This document shows positions 41,301 to 53,866 of a DNA stretch of 64,000 nt, one piece after another. Position 1 is the stretch's first letter. Every line of letters begins with the position of its first letter. The DNA lies in assembly GCA_914767715.1 (NCBI GenBank), contig OU612066.1, positions 7,695,001 through 7,759,000 on the forward strand, given 5' to 3'. The notes beneath the pieces are model-generated. The model worked only from the letters and a program-made list of their open reading frames with translations, did not search any database and was not told where the DNA came from. Position numbers and translations under genes: made by a program. This DNA comes from Membranipora membranacea (lineage: Eukaryota > Bryozoa > Gymnolaemata > Cheilostomatida > Membraniporidae).

Positions 41301-44300
41301 AAGGGGCCCAGAAAATGGGCCATGTAAGGTCAAATAGCCCTAACATGTACGCTGTGTCTCATAGGGTGGCAATGGTGAAACAGAATTTGCTGTGATGTGC
41401 GAGTGCACGACTAGTGACTAGCAGGCTTGCTAGTAAGCCCCATCAACCAACTCTTTAATAGGGATGGTGAACTGGCTCTATCAGCGCGCTTGCTATTCAC
41501 TGCCAGTGATTGGTGTCGCGGGAGTTGTGGTTTCAAGCCCCACTGGTGTAGCTTTCAAGGCTGATCGTCCCAGCACCAGACACCCTCGGGTGTCGATCTC
41601 CTCAGTCAAAACAATCACCAAGTATGCCAGTCATTGCATCTTATGCAGATAATAATTCAATAGTAATAATGATGCTGCAGAATTTTCAAAATCATTTGCA
41701 ACAATATGCGTCCCAACTGAATAGTATTTACCAACATGAGATTAGGCTTCATGTTGTACAAATAATATGACTTTGTTTAAATACCATCCTGAATCCAGAG
41801 TATCCATGTGGGTCGAGATTAATCGTGGTTCTAGTGAAGGCTTAACTTTATCCCTTCTCAAACAGCATCATTTTCTATCACTCTACTGTAAGACCTATGT
41901 AACTTCACCCGGTTGCATTGTTTGCATTTCTCACATTGGATTGTTATTTAATCTTGGAGTTGTTTCCCTTCTAGTCAGGATGAGAAAAACCACCAACATT
42001 GCAATGTAACCAATTTGACCTTTCTGTTGTTAGGATGACCCAGCCTTCTCAAGCTATAAAGAAGCAGTGTCACTCTATTTGAGCTTCATATCTCATGAAG
42101 GATCGTCACGTAGACCTGTAACAACAGATTATTCTCGAGTTGGTCATTTATTAGATGACATTAAGTCTAAATGCTTCCAAGGTAAGCATAGGATCTTTAT
42201 ACATTTATTGTCGCCCCCCCCCCCCTTTCAAATTAGGACTCCAGAGTATGAACAACACATATTAGCTATTCACTGCACTTAGATTGACTTGTCTGTATGG
42301 AATTTAGATCCATTCAGAACCCTAATACCTTATAGGACCGACTGTCTGATTATTTTCCCAATAGGTTTGAATGAACAACAATTTGTATTCATGCTCCGTT
42401 GTCTATGATTATTTTTAACATGTAGACCGGAGGCCTTTAACCCTGTTCAGGGTGTTCACTTATAACTTCATCGGCTCGTATGGATGTCTCTGCAGCGCAT
42501 ACTAATGAATCAGTAATTGTACACACTATTGCTAATAAGAAATCCCAACGCTCCAGAGCTTGGATAATTGCCATGCCTGGTAGAGAAACTTCAAAAAATC
42601 TAGACAGCTCAGTCCACCCTCAGTCCCGCTAACATCGTGCAGTCCCAAAATTCTGCAGTCATTAGTAATCTTTAGGGGGTTGTCGGAATTAGATTGTAAA
42701 GATGTTTCGCAACCTAATCTAATGCCTCAGAGGTTAATTTGTTGTTCCGCAGCCAGGATCTGCTTATCTAACAAACATCCTTGTATCCTAATTATTGACT
42801 TGCCGTCTTATAGTTTATTCGCCTGATGGGATTAGCTCGTTCCAGTGCTATGACGAGTATGCATGGTCGTTAGGAAACTCACTGTACTGGAGATACAAAA
42901 CCAACCCTTGTCACTGGGGCTCACATGAAGAAGAGGAAGCTGAAGAACACTTCTACTCTTACGCTAATCTTACTTCTACTGGCAGGAATAAATGGGTAAG
43001 CGGCAAACATAATGACTTATTGCACTATAAAATTGATAAAGCTTAGTAGGTTTCTAACGTTATTGACATATTGCTTTGTATAAAAGACATTCTCTATCGA
43101 AAAATCCAGTATCCTGGTTAGAGCTACTGCAGGATTGCTCTGTTTTGTATCAGGTCTTTAAGAAACAACGACTATAATAATCTTTACATGAAAAACCCTG
43201 CAGATAAAAACTGGCACAATTTTTGTTGCTAATACAAATTACATTCAATCACAACCTACACAGGCATTATGCAACCTACCATACATAGCAGTGTATCGTT
43301 AAAACAATCGATTGTCTAAAATTAAATCTTCTTATCTCTGTAAAACAAACACTGTCAGCAGATTAAAGGCCCTTGAGCGCTTTAATTATTAATTGACTCT
43401 GTTCACTCTGTACTATTGAGATGCTAAAGTGAACAAGTTTAGACTGACATCTTACGTAAGACTATCATGTAATTAGTGATGAAAAAAAAACGTGACCAGT
43501 GCGGCAGCAGCTGAGATGGCTGACCGAGTGAATATTGCTGCCTATCACTTTTCATAACTATATGAGCACAGAGTATGCTTCAAGTGTCTGCAGAATCCAA
43601 TCAAATAATGCTCAAATTCCACTCAAAGCGTTCTTATCAATCATTAATCATTACACAACATAGTAGGAGTTTGTAGGAGCTTGTAATTTTCATTATTCGT
43701 TACACCTGCATTGCCTTTACCAGCAATGCTGTATAGGGATGAACTCATCAGAAATACATGTAGGTACATTAACATTGTCTTGGACAAAAAATTGTCAGAT
43801 TGACAGCAACTTTTTGTGCCATTTTCTTGATTTTCTCAACAGCATTATCAACTTTTTTTTATTGTTTGTTATTCTAAACACTTTGCCCGTATTCCGAAAT
43901 TTCACTGCAAATGTTGGGGCGAGGAGTTGTTGATTGGATGCACACAAAACTTAAAATATGAGTATTGAGTACATGATACAATTGTAGACATTGGTAATAA
44001 CAAATGTTGTTTTGAAATTTCGGCTTATTATTCTGTCAATTCTAATAGTGGGTAGTTTAAAACTCTACCAAGTTCATTATTGATAATAGACACAGATGTA
44101 ACGCAAATGAACATCAGACAAAGCTTTACCACCCTCAAATCTTTGTGCTGTTTGCAAACTTAGCTCTTAGTAATAGGTTATCCTTAAATCTTATTAAGTA
44201 TGGTAATTAATTGGTACATACAGTCACTCTTTTAATTGTCAACTAATTTCATATTGAGCTATTTTTATCCTCTTGTTTTTATCTAGGCATGTTTTATGAT

Positions 44301-47300
44301 GCAATTCCATCACTATTGATATCAATTGTGCAGTAGAAACAGAGACTATAGATATATCTATAGTGTCTGGTAGAAATCTAGTCTGGGTATTGTTGTTATA
44401 CACAAATCTATTCAGGGGGTGGAGGCAGGGAAAGTTTATCAGGGGGCATCTTATTTTTTTAAATCGGTAACTGTACATCATTAATGTCATCAAATAGGGT
44501 GCAAAATGCTTTCTGTGTTTCTGATATCCATCTGTCCACAGTTTTGCTTATTCACATCAGTTTTTTCTTCTAGAAAGAAACAAGGTTAGAGGGGCAAAGA
44601 GGGCTTACTGGTCGCATTGCATTCTAATTTTGCGCCGCATCTTTTCCTGGTGTGCCACAAAGATCATGAAGCAATCTGTTGGAAATCTAATTATTTGAAA
44701 TCTTGTAATATGGCCATTAGATTTTTATCTGATCAGCAATGTATACCATGGTGAAACGAAAACAAACCAAAACAGCATTAAAAGGTGTGAATTATCTGAT
44801 ACGAACATGGGAAATTAGCATGCATATCGCATCCAACCACATTAAGGGTTCAGCTAGCTTCCTAATGCTCTGTCTCACTGTGTTTGGTAATATCCCATTC
44901 AATTTGAAAAGAAATGGTAATGTTATCAGCTAAAAGCAAAATTAGGATGTTCAGGTCAACAATTAATGCGCTAAACTTAGATTAAACATTATAATACCAA
45001 AGAGCATAAGACTGTTTGGTGAAATTGGGTCCCGAGGCTGTTTACAGTAATCACATGGACATAATGAGATGTATCTGTTATATTGTCGTTGTGTAGAAAC
45101 TACAGATGATTGGATGTAATGAGACAGAGATACTTCATCCTAATATTAGTCGGGCTCTGGATGGAGAGGTTATAAAGAAGGATATCGGTAAGCTACACTT
45201 CACTATCTGTATATCGATGGTATCCATAAGTTAACAATAGTATTTATATGTTTATGGTTGTACCAGTTCACCTTCACCTTCATTTGTACTGCATACCAAA
45301 TGGAAAATTTAGAAATTCATTTCTGAACTTTACATGTTGATTTGACTTACGTTACATATATTGAGGAGAGATTTATATAACCTAAGTCTATACATGTCAA
45401 CTTCTAAAGTGCGTCCAATTAATTTAGAGAATATTTGGAAGTTGTTGACTGACCCTGATAGTGACGTTCTTTCCACCATTGAAAACCACCTATGTTTAGC
45501 TATGCTAATTACATTATGTTTTTGTTTATCAAAAAAAGAATAACTAGATGCTGGAATTTTATTTTTTATTTTGTTGCAGCAAAGACAATGACCATTCAGG
45601 CTCTGTACATAATAATAGCCGTTCTGGTTATTATAATCCTCGCTGGAATGGTCCTCCTTCTCTGGTGGAGATTGAGGAAGCATCGCGCCATGTCTAACCT
45701 AACCTCCAAACCAAACTGGCATGTAAACTGTAAAGATATCAGATTCTTTGAGTGTGATGTAAATCAGAACCACTCGGGCGCTGCCGCTGACTCTATGAGC
45801 CTTTATTCACAGGTAAGTCTGTAGATGGGTACACCTGGGATTGGTGAGCTCAGAGCTGGCGACACTCGTAGGAGTTGATGAGGGAACATGAATGGTGTAG
45901 ATCAGAGAGTCGACCTGCTAGCTTGTGAACAAATTTGGACATCAAGGCCCTCTTTAGTCATTTATCCCTAAGAGAGCAGAGTTCTATTCTAGTGTGCTGT
46001 AAAAGTGGGTGAATTATTATTCCCGTGTGTGTTACCAACATATTATATCTTTTCCCTACCAAGAGCAAAGTCAAAAGAAAATTAGCACAATTTTAGTCTT
46101 AGGGATTGGGAAAATCAATTAGTTAAAATCAGAGTTGTAAATCTATCAGATAAGATGGACATCTGTTGTCAGTTTGGTCTGGCCTTCTGTTACAGTCGCC
46201 AACCTTTGTGACAGATAATGACAAACTGGATGCTGCAGGGAAGGGAGAGGGGACAACTATAGATTTCGGCTATTTGCGAGATCAGCCTGTGGTGATGAAG
46301 AAAATAGCTCTGTCAGAGTTCCAACCCACTAAACAGAACGAGAAGGAGCTGGAAAATGTAAGTCCAAAGATGTACTCAATGTTACTCAAAAGATATACCA
46401 AAAGTCTTGCTATATACTTTTTGGATGAAGCCAAGGCAGTCGGAAAGACAGCAGTAGCCAACTTTGAGGTCAAGGTAGCAGTCATGCTGCAGTCTGTCTT
46501 GAGAATCAGTAACAGACTATAAATGAGATACTCTCATCCATGTTGTAGTTGTGTTAATGGTGAGTTGCAGTATTGCTTCCCTCCAAAATGTTCAGGACAT
46601 ATCTAATTACAATTTAACTATAAATCAAATCCCAATATCACTCTTCCAATTTAATGATGAAAAAATTATATAGGTACAAGAACAATCATGTTTTTATATT
46701 TGTAGATGGTGAATATTCATCATGAAAATGTGGCGAGGTTTTTTGGAGTTTGTGTGAAACCTGCACAGATAATACTTATTACTCAGTACTGTATCAAAGG
46801 TAGCCTAGAGGTAAGTTCTGCAGGCTATGTAGGCCAGTAAAAATTTCCATTCAAAACCTTCATTGTGAAGTTGATTGTTATCATTATTAGTGAGAATATT
46901 CAACAGTATCAGAATCCTTGTACCAAAGGATTGCTGTTATTTTGTCTGTCTGTCTGTCTGTTTTGTCATGCTGCTAATTTGGATATTATATTTCTGAAAT
47001 CAAATATATGTTGTGATTGTTCCCAACGATGACAACTCTAACCTGCTACAAGCTAAGCTTTCCTGAATCCGATCCTCTAAACACATCCATATTCTCTTTT
47101 GTGGGATGCAAGATTTTCCGGTACACTTCACAATTTCACAGATGTTTATTATGTGTATATATCGCTCTCCCACAGGAGCTGTTCTTGTTTGAGCCTGTAC
47201 ATATGGATGAGACGTTTATAGCCTCCATAGTTATGGATATAGTACGTGGGATGACATATCTACATAAGAACAGCAGTATCAGTGTACATGGTAACCTGAA

Positions 47301-50300
47301 GAGCTCTAACTGCTTAGTGACCAGTAGATGGGTCGTCAAACTGTCCGGCTTTGGTTTACCAGAAATCAGAAACAAGTTCAAAGAGGATCGAGGTAAGACA
47401 ACTTTGTTGTCATCTGTTCGATTAATTCTCATGGATTTGTCTGTTGGTTCATTGCAAGTCTATGAGAATTCCAGATTTTAGGCCTGGTCCAATTATGTGA
47501 CTAATTTTTAACCTTAAAAATTGAATATTAGATCAGACCCATGTCATGTAAGATGGGCATTCTGTTTCACAAAGGAGGGAGGCAGTCTATTTTAGTTTTT
47601 ATGCTAATTTTGTGTGATGGTCACTGAATTGATGGTCTTTGCAGGAAAACAGGTTGGTCTTTTCTGTCAAAATTCTACATGTTTGATGAGAATTTATGAC
47701 GTCTTCAAATAACTATGATGAGTGAGCTGACAAAGGAATAAATTATGATTTTATACTGGCCCAAGGCCCCAAGCATTAAAATGATATTCATGAGAAAAGT
47801 GTTGCAATTCAGGAGATCTTGCCATCTCACCAAGCCCAAAAAAGAATTGGTTGATGGCGTCAATTAGCAAGCCCTCTATTTACTACTCAGAATCCAACAG
47901 CACAGACACAAACACATAGTATGTGTTAGGGTTATTGACCTTATATGGCCCATTGCTGAGACCCCTTATAGTGAGTGTTTAGCTGGGACCCCTTGTAGTG
48001 AGTGCTGGGACCCCTTGTAGTGAGTGCTGGGACCCCTTGTAGTGAGTGCTGGGACCCCTTGTAGTGAGTGTTTAGCTGGGACACCTTGTTGTGAGTGCTG
48101 GGACCCCTTGTAGTGAGTGCTGGGACCCCTTGTAGTGAGTGCTGGGACCCCTTGTAGTGAGTGTTTAGATGTATTTCCAGCTTGTCTGCATATCTTTCCA
48201 TGAGTCAGCAAATGATGTATAAGTATGAATCAAGAGTCAATTTTTTGTTGAACTTGTGTTAAATTGAACTTATTTTTCCAGACCTGCTCTGGTGTGCACC
48301 AGAGATTATAAAGCAATCAGAAGTAGCGTCACAGAAGGCAGATGTCTACTCCTTCGGTATTATTCTATATGAAGTCATCGGGAAAGAAGGACCATTTGGT
48401 AAAAACTACTCATATTCGGAGGAAGAGTTACAAGGTTCGTACATAAGAATCACTTGGTATTCAGCACATGCCAACTTTGATTATCATCGGCTGCTTTGAG
48501 CATAAAACAACAACAAAGTTAAAAAAAATCTAAAACTTAATTCAACAGCTGTAATGTAATTACTCTTCAGGCTTGTTGATAATAATAAAGTTTCTCATAA
48601 AAAAATGAAAATTAACCCAGTTATGGGTTGTTTAGGTACTATTACCATAAAATATAATACTTTTATTTCATATTATATTATAGTATTATATAATATAGTA
48701 CATAAATGATAAATAATGATAAACTAGTATAAATACAATTGTCTATTATAATATAAAAATGTATAAAGTGAGTTGTAATATCATTGCAGCGCTGATCTCA
48801 CAGATATGCGAGTACCACTACCATCCGGAGACCTCATGGCTCTGTTGTGAAGATTATCTTAAGAATGTCATGTTAGCCTGCTGGCAAACTCCTCCTAAAC
48901 TCAGACCAGACTTCCCTACACTCAGCTCTCAGCTTAAACCGTTCCGTGCCATCATGTAAGTAATGTAAGGGGATTAGTAGTGATTTTGTAATATAAGTAA
49001 GGTTGTCTTCTCAATCTAACAAAGAAGACAATTTCAATTTTATGTTACAATTTGTTGTTGGTCAATCCTCAGTAAGATTACCATAGTGAGCTTTATAATT
49101 CAACACCCTAGTCTGGCTATCATAAAAAATGGCTGCTTACTAAGAGTAGCCTGAGTTGAGTATATTCTATATTATAACTATTAATGACGGAATAGCTCAC
49201 AGGCCCTCTTCATAAATCATCCAGGTCTTGAAAATTGTTACCGCTTTGTAAGAATGGTGCAAGGTTTATGATTTTCCTCCTCATGTGATTACCAGGAACG
49301 GCAGGTCAATCATAGATAACATGCTGGTTATGATGGAGCGGTACCAGATGAGATTAGAAGACCTGGTCGAAGAGAAGACAGCACAACTCCAACTCGAGAA
49401 ACGCAAAACGGAAAATCTTCTACATAGAATGCTACCACCGTAAGTTAATTCTTATTGGTGTTGTTTATGATGGTATCATATTGTATGTGAATCCGAAGCA
49501 TCATAGAATAATAAGATGGGGGTACCACAAGGGGCAATGTTAAAATTTGTCACATTTGTCAGAGCTTTGGCTTTCATTCATGAACAATTGCACCTCCAAC
49601 TCATCTGTCTTTCAAGAATCTCAATTATTTGATTCTGCAATCTTTCTAATAAACAGATGTGATCACCATTATATAAAATAAAATAAAATCAGCTCTTAAA
49701 TTTTTTGCTCTAAATAAGATTTGTATTTGAGTACAGGCAGGTGGCTGACCAGCTGATCTGTGGTAAGAAGGTCTCACCTGAGAGCTTCTCATGTATCACA
49801 GTATTCTTCTCTGATATCTGTGGCTTCACATCACTGGCGTCTACTGCCACTCCGATACAGGTGTGTATGTGTGCCCTTTTAGGAAGTTTATTTTAAAGTT
49901 ACATGAGTTTGAATGATAAAAATATGAGATAACGCGTTTACCAGCAGGGGCAGTGCGAGAGACAACAGTATCTAATTGACTCACCTTACAGTTATTATTT
50001 CATGATTATTATAATAATTATTTTGTGTTGATGTCTAAGAACCACTGTTTTTTTCGCTGAGCCATCCAAGTAGCCATGGTGCCCAGGCTGCTGCTCTTCT
50101 TCACGATTGTAATATTTAGAGTTACCTTTACAAAATTCAAGTGTCACGTCATTTGACTCGGAGAGAGTTTCCTGTCTAGAATATAGATGATGTGACACAT
50201 ACCTATACCTATGCCTGCAAGAAAACCGGCTATTCTTTATATTCAGAAGGACCTAGCTCGGATGATTGGTGTGCCAGTACCTTATCAGGAATGACTGCCG

Positions 50301-52540
50301 GCGCTACAGATTGAACCTGGGCATCCCTAGTATACCATCCCATATGGTCTAGTGGTTAGGATTTCTGGTTTTCACCCAGACGGCCCGGGTTCAATTCTCG
50401 GCATGGAAAAGTTTTATTAGTAGTAGAAAATTAAATAGATTTCTGGCTCAATTTCTACTTCTGTGATCAATAATAAACAGTGAAATAGAAGACTTTTTTC
50501 TCTATTGCTTGCAGGTTATCCAGCTATTGAATGACCTGTATACATTGTTTGACTCAATAATCAAACACTATGACGTGTATAAGGTTGAGACGGTAGGTGA
50601 TGCTTACCTATGTGTATCAGGACTACCACGACCTAATGGTGATCGACATGCCTCGGAGATAGCACTGATGGCCCTCGAGTTCATCAGGTCACTCAAGAAC
50701 TTCAAAATCGCCCATAAATCAGGAACAGATCAGGACCTGCAAATGAGAATCGGTAAATTCAGTTGGTACATAATGTGGCTGATATACCACTATATTATGG
50801 GTTGGGATTTTACTATTCAAGTCAGAATTTTTCTTTCCTTGATCATTTTCTATTGAGATAAACAAGATCTGCCATTTCGTTTGATCCTAAATCTTTCACT
50901 GCAAGATAGAGCTATAATATATCTTCTGAGTGACCGATATAGGAACAAGAACGATGAAAAGGGCTAATATTTTGAGCCTAGTGATCGCAAGGACTTGAAC
51001 AAAAAATTCTAACGGCAAGACCCTCCTGAGGGCTTCTCCATTAGCCACAAAGATATTTCATTAAGTAAGATTTTTTTGCAGAGATTGTAAGGTGCCAAAG
51101 TTATAACATATGTAATGTCAAACTTCTCAATTCAAAAAATTGCGGCAAATTTAATCATTATTTGTTCACAGGTATTCACTCTGGACAGTGTGTAGCTGGT
51201 GTGGTCGGTGTCAGTATGCCAAGATACACCCTGTTTGGTGACACAATCAATGTAGCTTCTCGTCTAGAAACTACGAGTGAGCGTAAGTGATTAGTATGAC
51301 TAAGGCAGCATGCCAATGATAATGTCGCTATGATGGAGATAATGTGTAAATAGAGCTTGATGAAAAAACAAGAACTGCAACCTCTAGGCGTGTATCACCT
51401 TTGCAGACGCTATGTTCTTGATCAGATCTAGTACACTGGTGTCTATTGCAGCTAGTACTCTAGTAGAGAAATCAGCGAGAAACTTATGGCATTCTCACAT
51501 TACCAAGGATTTTCGTTTCGCACCAAAAATCAACAAATTGTTGTGTAGCAAAGCTTTGGAAACAGGGCCCCGTTTATCTCCAACGAAATATAACTTTGTG
51601 ATTATTGATATTTCCATTTTTTAGCCATGAAAATACAGATAAGTCAGGAAACCAAACACTTACTAGATAAGCAGGAGAATTACTTTGTTTGCGAGAAGAG
51701 AGGGAAAGTTGATCTGAAAGGCAAAGGTACATTCATCATTTTTGTTGCTGAGCGAGTTTTTTATTGTTAGGTCATAAACATTCCTTTATTATTAATGTGG
51801 TTGTCCTCTCTCGTGTAAAACACTTTCTCTGCCTCGGTACAGATAATGAAGCGAGTAACTGATCCTGTTATTGTACCAGCAAGGAGTACTTCTTGGTACC
51901 AGGACTATTTATATGTTTATTCTGTTAGCATTGGCTTGTCAGAAAGAACAACAATTTAGGATCGGCCCTGATTTCTTCTCTGTGTTCATTTAACTATTGA
52001 ATTAATTTCTGACCTCGAATCGCATGCATGCTGTTTGCAGGTGAAACTGAGACTTGGTGGTTACAATCAACAGTCACACCGATTCCCCCACACTCAGACT
52101 ACACACCACAGCACCTGTCAGTCAGTGGTCTGATATCTGACACTCTGCAAGTGCCCGGCAGTGCTGGTTACACTGGGGCTAAAACTGACGAGGGGAGACA
52201 ATCGGCAACAAGCAGTGAAGTAGATCTACTCTTAAAGTTACCTTCCCTCTGTAGGACAAGAAGTAACTCAGTCAAATCACACTGCTCCACTTCAAAGTCA
52301 GCGCAGGTGTTCCAGAGAGCCGGCTCGTTTAGACACAAAATCAAGTGTGACTCTCTCAGTACTCCGCAAATGTCTGAGGATAATCTGCATAAGAAGAGCT
52401 CTACTAGTGTTGTCCCCCCTTTTCTAGTTGTGAATGAGGAGACAACTCGGCTGCTTAGTGCGGCGTCTTCCACAGTCACACCTAAACATTCCTTCTCTCA
52501 TAACTCCAAAATAGTCATTCAAGTTGATGAAGCAGAATAA
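38338..52540 (+). CDS. Receptor (membrane) guanylyl cyclase
   Basis: Twenty exons join in one frame to 1151 residues: 38338-38447, 38752-38977, 39142-39382, 40184-40303, 40970-41052, 42034-42181, 42814-42995, 45097-45187, 45580-45812, 46196-46357, 46706-46810, 47176-47392, 48282-48434, 48790-48955, 49296-49439, 49737-49860, 50515-50752, 51172-51282, 51625-51726, 52041-52540. A signal peptide ([18 protein letters not shown]) is followed by a ligand-binding ectodomain (to about 400), a TM helix (408-429) and a kinase-homology domain. HRD is replaced by HGN (605-607) and DFG by GFG (625-627), as in inactive cyclase pseudokinases. A helical linker ([20 protein letters not shown]) precedes the cyclase domain. 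The metal ligands are Asp820 (SDICGFT) and Asp864, and Glu860 (VETVGDAY) is present. It makes cGMP from GTP in response to an extracellular ligand. The usual Cys in PRYCLFGD is Thr934. The 166-residue tail is unusual in length; the ligand is unknown. Confidence 0.93.
41463..41650 (+). mobile_element. Possible tRNA-derived SINE in a cyclase intron
   Basis: An A-box-like segment (TGGCTCTATCAGCGCGC) and a B-box-like segment (GTGGTTTCAAGCCCCAC) appear in tRNA-like order. A GC-richer body of about 100 bases follows, unlike the surrounding AT-rich intron. It is not visibly related to the SINE pair at 20020 and 50236. Confidence 0.35.
42996..45096 (+). other. Longest cyclase intron
   Basis: This 2.1 kb intron separates the ectodomain exon ending GRNKW from the exon starting [10 protein letters not shown] see no nested gene, exon or clear mobile element in it. 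Confidence 0.6.
47955..48168. repeat. 22/27-base minisatellite with 93-base higher-order period
   Basis: Nine units resemble GCTGGGACCCCTTGTAGTGA plus a short spacer. The spacing runs 27, 22, 22, 22, 27, 22, 22, 22 and ends with another 27-type unit. The 22-22-22-27 block (93 bases) is therefore itself duplicated. The array lies in the cyclase intron between 47392 and 48282. Open frames reading through it on the minus strand are an artefact of the repeat. Confidence 0.93.
50236..50336 (-). mobile_element. tRNA-derived SINE, copy 2, truncated
   Basis: Read on the minus strand, the B-box-like AGGTTCAATCTG is followed by AGCGCCGGCAGTCATTCCTG and CATCCGAGCTAGGTC. These match the plus-strand SINE at 20020-20218 in order and spacing. 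The A-box half is missing or diverged, and the element ends next to the tRNA-Glu-like sequence. It lies in a cyclase intron. Confidence 0.6.
50338..50409 (+). tRNA. tRNA-Glu(UUC)-like gene, possibly a pseudogene
   Basis: The 72 bases line up with eukaryotic tRNA-Glu. They include the A box TGGTCTAGTGGTTAGG, an anticodon arm TCTGGTTTTCACCCAGA with anticodon TTC and a perfect 5-pair stem, and the B box GGTTCAATTC. A TTTT pol III terminator follows at 50412. Two acceptor-stem positions do not pair (C2 with A, A7 with C), and the T stem has a wobble pair. It could be a slightly degraded gene or a tRNA retrocopy. It sits in a cyclase intron on the same strand. Confidence 0.6.
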
Positions 52541-53866
52541 CCTGCATTGTGCATAATTCCCATTTTGAGATATTACATGGCATTATCAATTTTGTATTTA
52601 CTGTACTTATTTTAACGAATCAATTATCATAACAATGTGTCACTCAGGTCAGGATATAAGAAGAACTATCAGCTTCTGAAGTAGTGCATTATGATCCACT
52701 TTTTTTGTTCATTTTTATGCTACCATAAATGCTTTTTAACAGTGAAATCTCTTCAATTTTATGGTATTCTTAAAACAACATTGAATCATCTATAATTGTG
52801 AATGCGTTTCACACATTTGTAAAAAACTGAGTAATTAAAAGAAATCATGGCTTGGAAGTTGCATTGTCATTCAGAATGAACTGATCAGTGAGGAGTGCTT
52901 GGTCAGTTCATTGACCAGATAGCATAGACTGTGAATTATCAAGGACAGACAGAAGAGCATGGGCTGTGCACAGGGGTGTGGATAGTCAGATAACAGAGTA
53001 ACAAAACTATCACTGTGTGATACAATGTTTGGCTTGACCCGTGCAAACTTGCATGCGTATAATTTTTTAAGCAATTGTAAGTATTCAATCAGCACCCAAA
53101 GTAAGTGTCAGTTTTTGGAAGACTTTGTTTATGAATTTAAAGCCCTAGCTCAATATTGAGAATAACATATCCAAAGGCAAGGGATATGAGTTGACAGCAG
53201 GCATATTACAATCTATTTTACAAAACTATATCCAGTTAGGCTGAAAAAAATCAGCATGATAACAGCTTTACAAAAAATTCATAAGAGAGGCATAGCTAAA
53301 TTTTTTGCACTCATTTTCTTCTTCCACTTGAAAATACGTATAAATCATAATCAGTGAAACTCCTGGTAATCATCAGCAAAAAAAATCATTTAATTTACAA
53401 GTCTTGCATTCAGTGCAATAAGAAAGAGACGAAATGTTCTATACATTGCCAAGAAAAATAAGTCTCCCAAATTGCACATCTTAAAAAACATAAAAATTAC
53501 ATTCTCATGTATTCATACTACTGACAACTAAACTAAGAATCGCCCTTTTTGGAATAAAATGCATGCAAGAGGAAAATCTTCATTTTAGCTTAATTTATGT
53601 AGTCGAAATGTAAAAAGAAAGAAGACTTGGCTGTACGTCCCACCTTTCTGACTGGGATAGGCACCATAAAAGGCTGCTAACACCTTGATATGTTCGCTTG
53701 CTGACTGCTCTAAATATCAGCATGGTTTGTTTTAAAAAATCCTCAACCCTCAAAGTCATTACCAGAAGCGAATAGGGCACATAAGATCTTGTTGCATTGT
53801 TTATATGTGTTCTGTTAGTTGTGTCGTTAGTTCAGCAAAACTGGTATATTATTGCTATTATTATCA
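52541..53866. other. Convergent intergenic region, cyclase and MKK 3' ends
   Basis: This region holds the 3' untranslated regions of both flanking genes. ATTAAA at 52834-52839 may serve the cyclase. I see no further gene. Confidence 0.55.
52834..52839 (+). promoter_or_regulatory. Candidate poly(A) signal of the guanylyl cyclase
   Basis: ATTAAA, the commonest variant signal, lies about 300 bases after the TAA stop. No AATAAA is closer. This is a weak call. Confidence 0.3.

Noticed and set aside
47941-48211. Overlapping minus-strand open frames of 81-86 codons with repeated HYKGSQ/LQGVPA
   Set aside because: They are translations of the 22/27-base minisatellite inside a cyclase intron. The 22-base period simply lacks stops in these frames.
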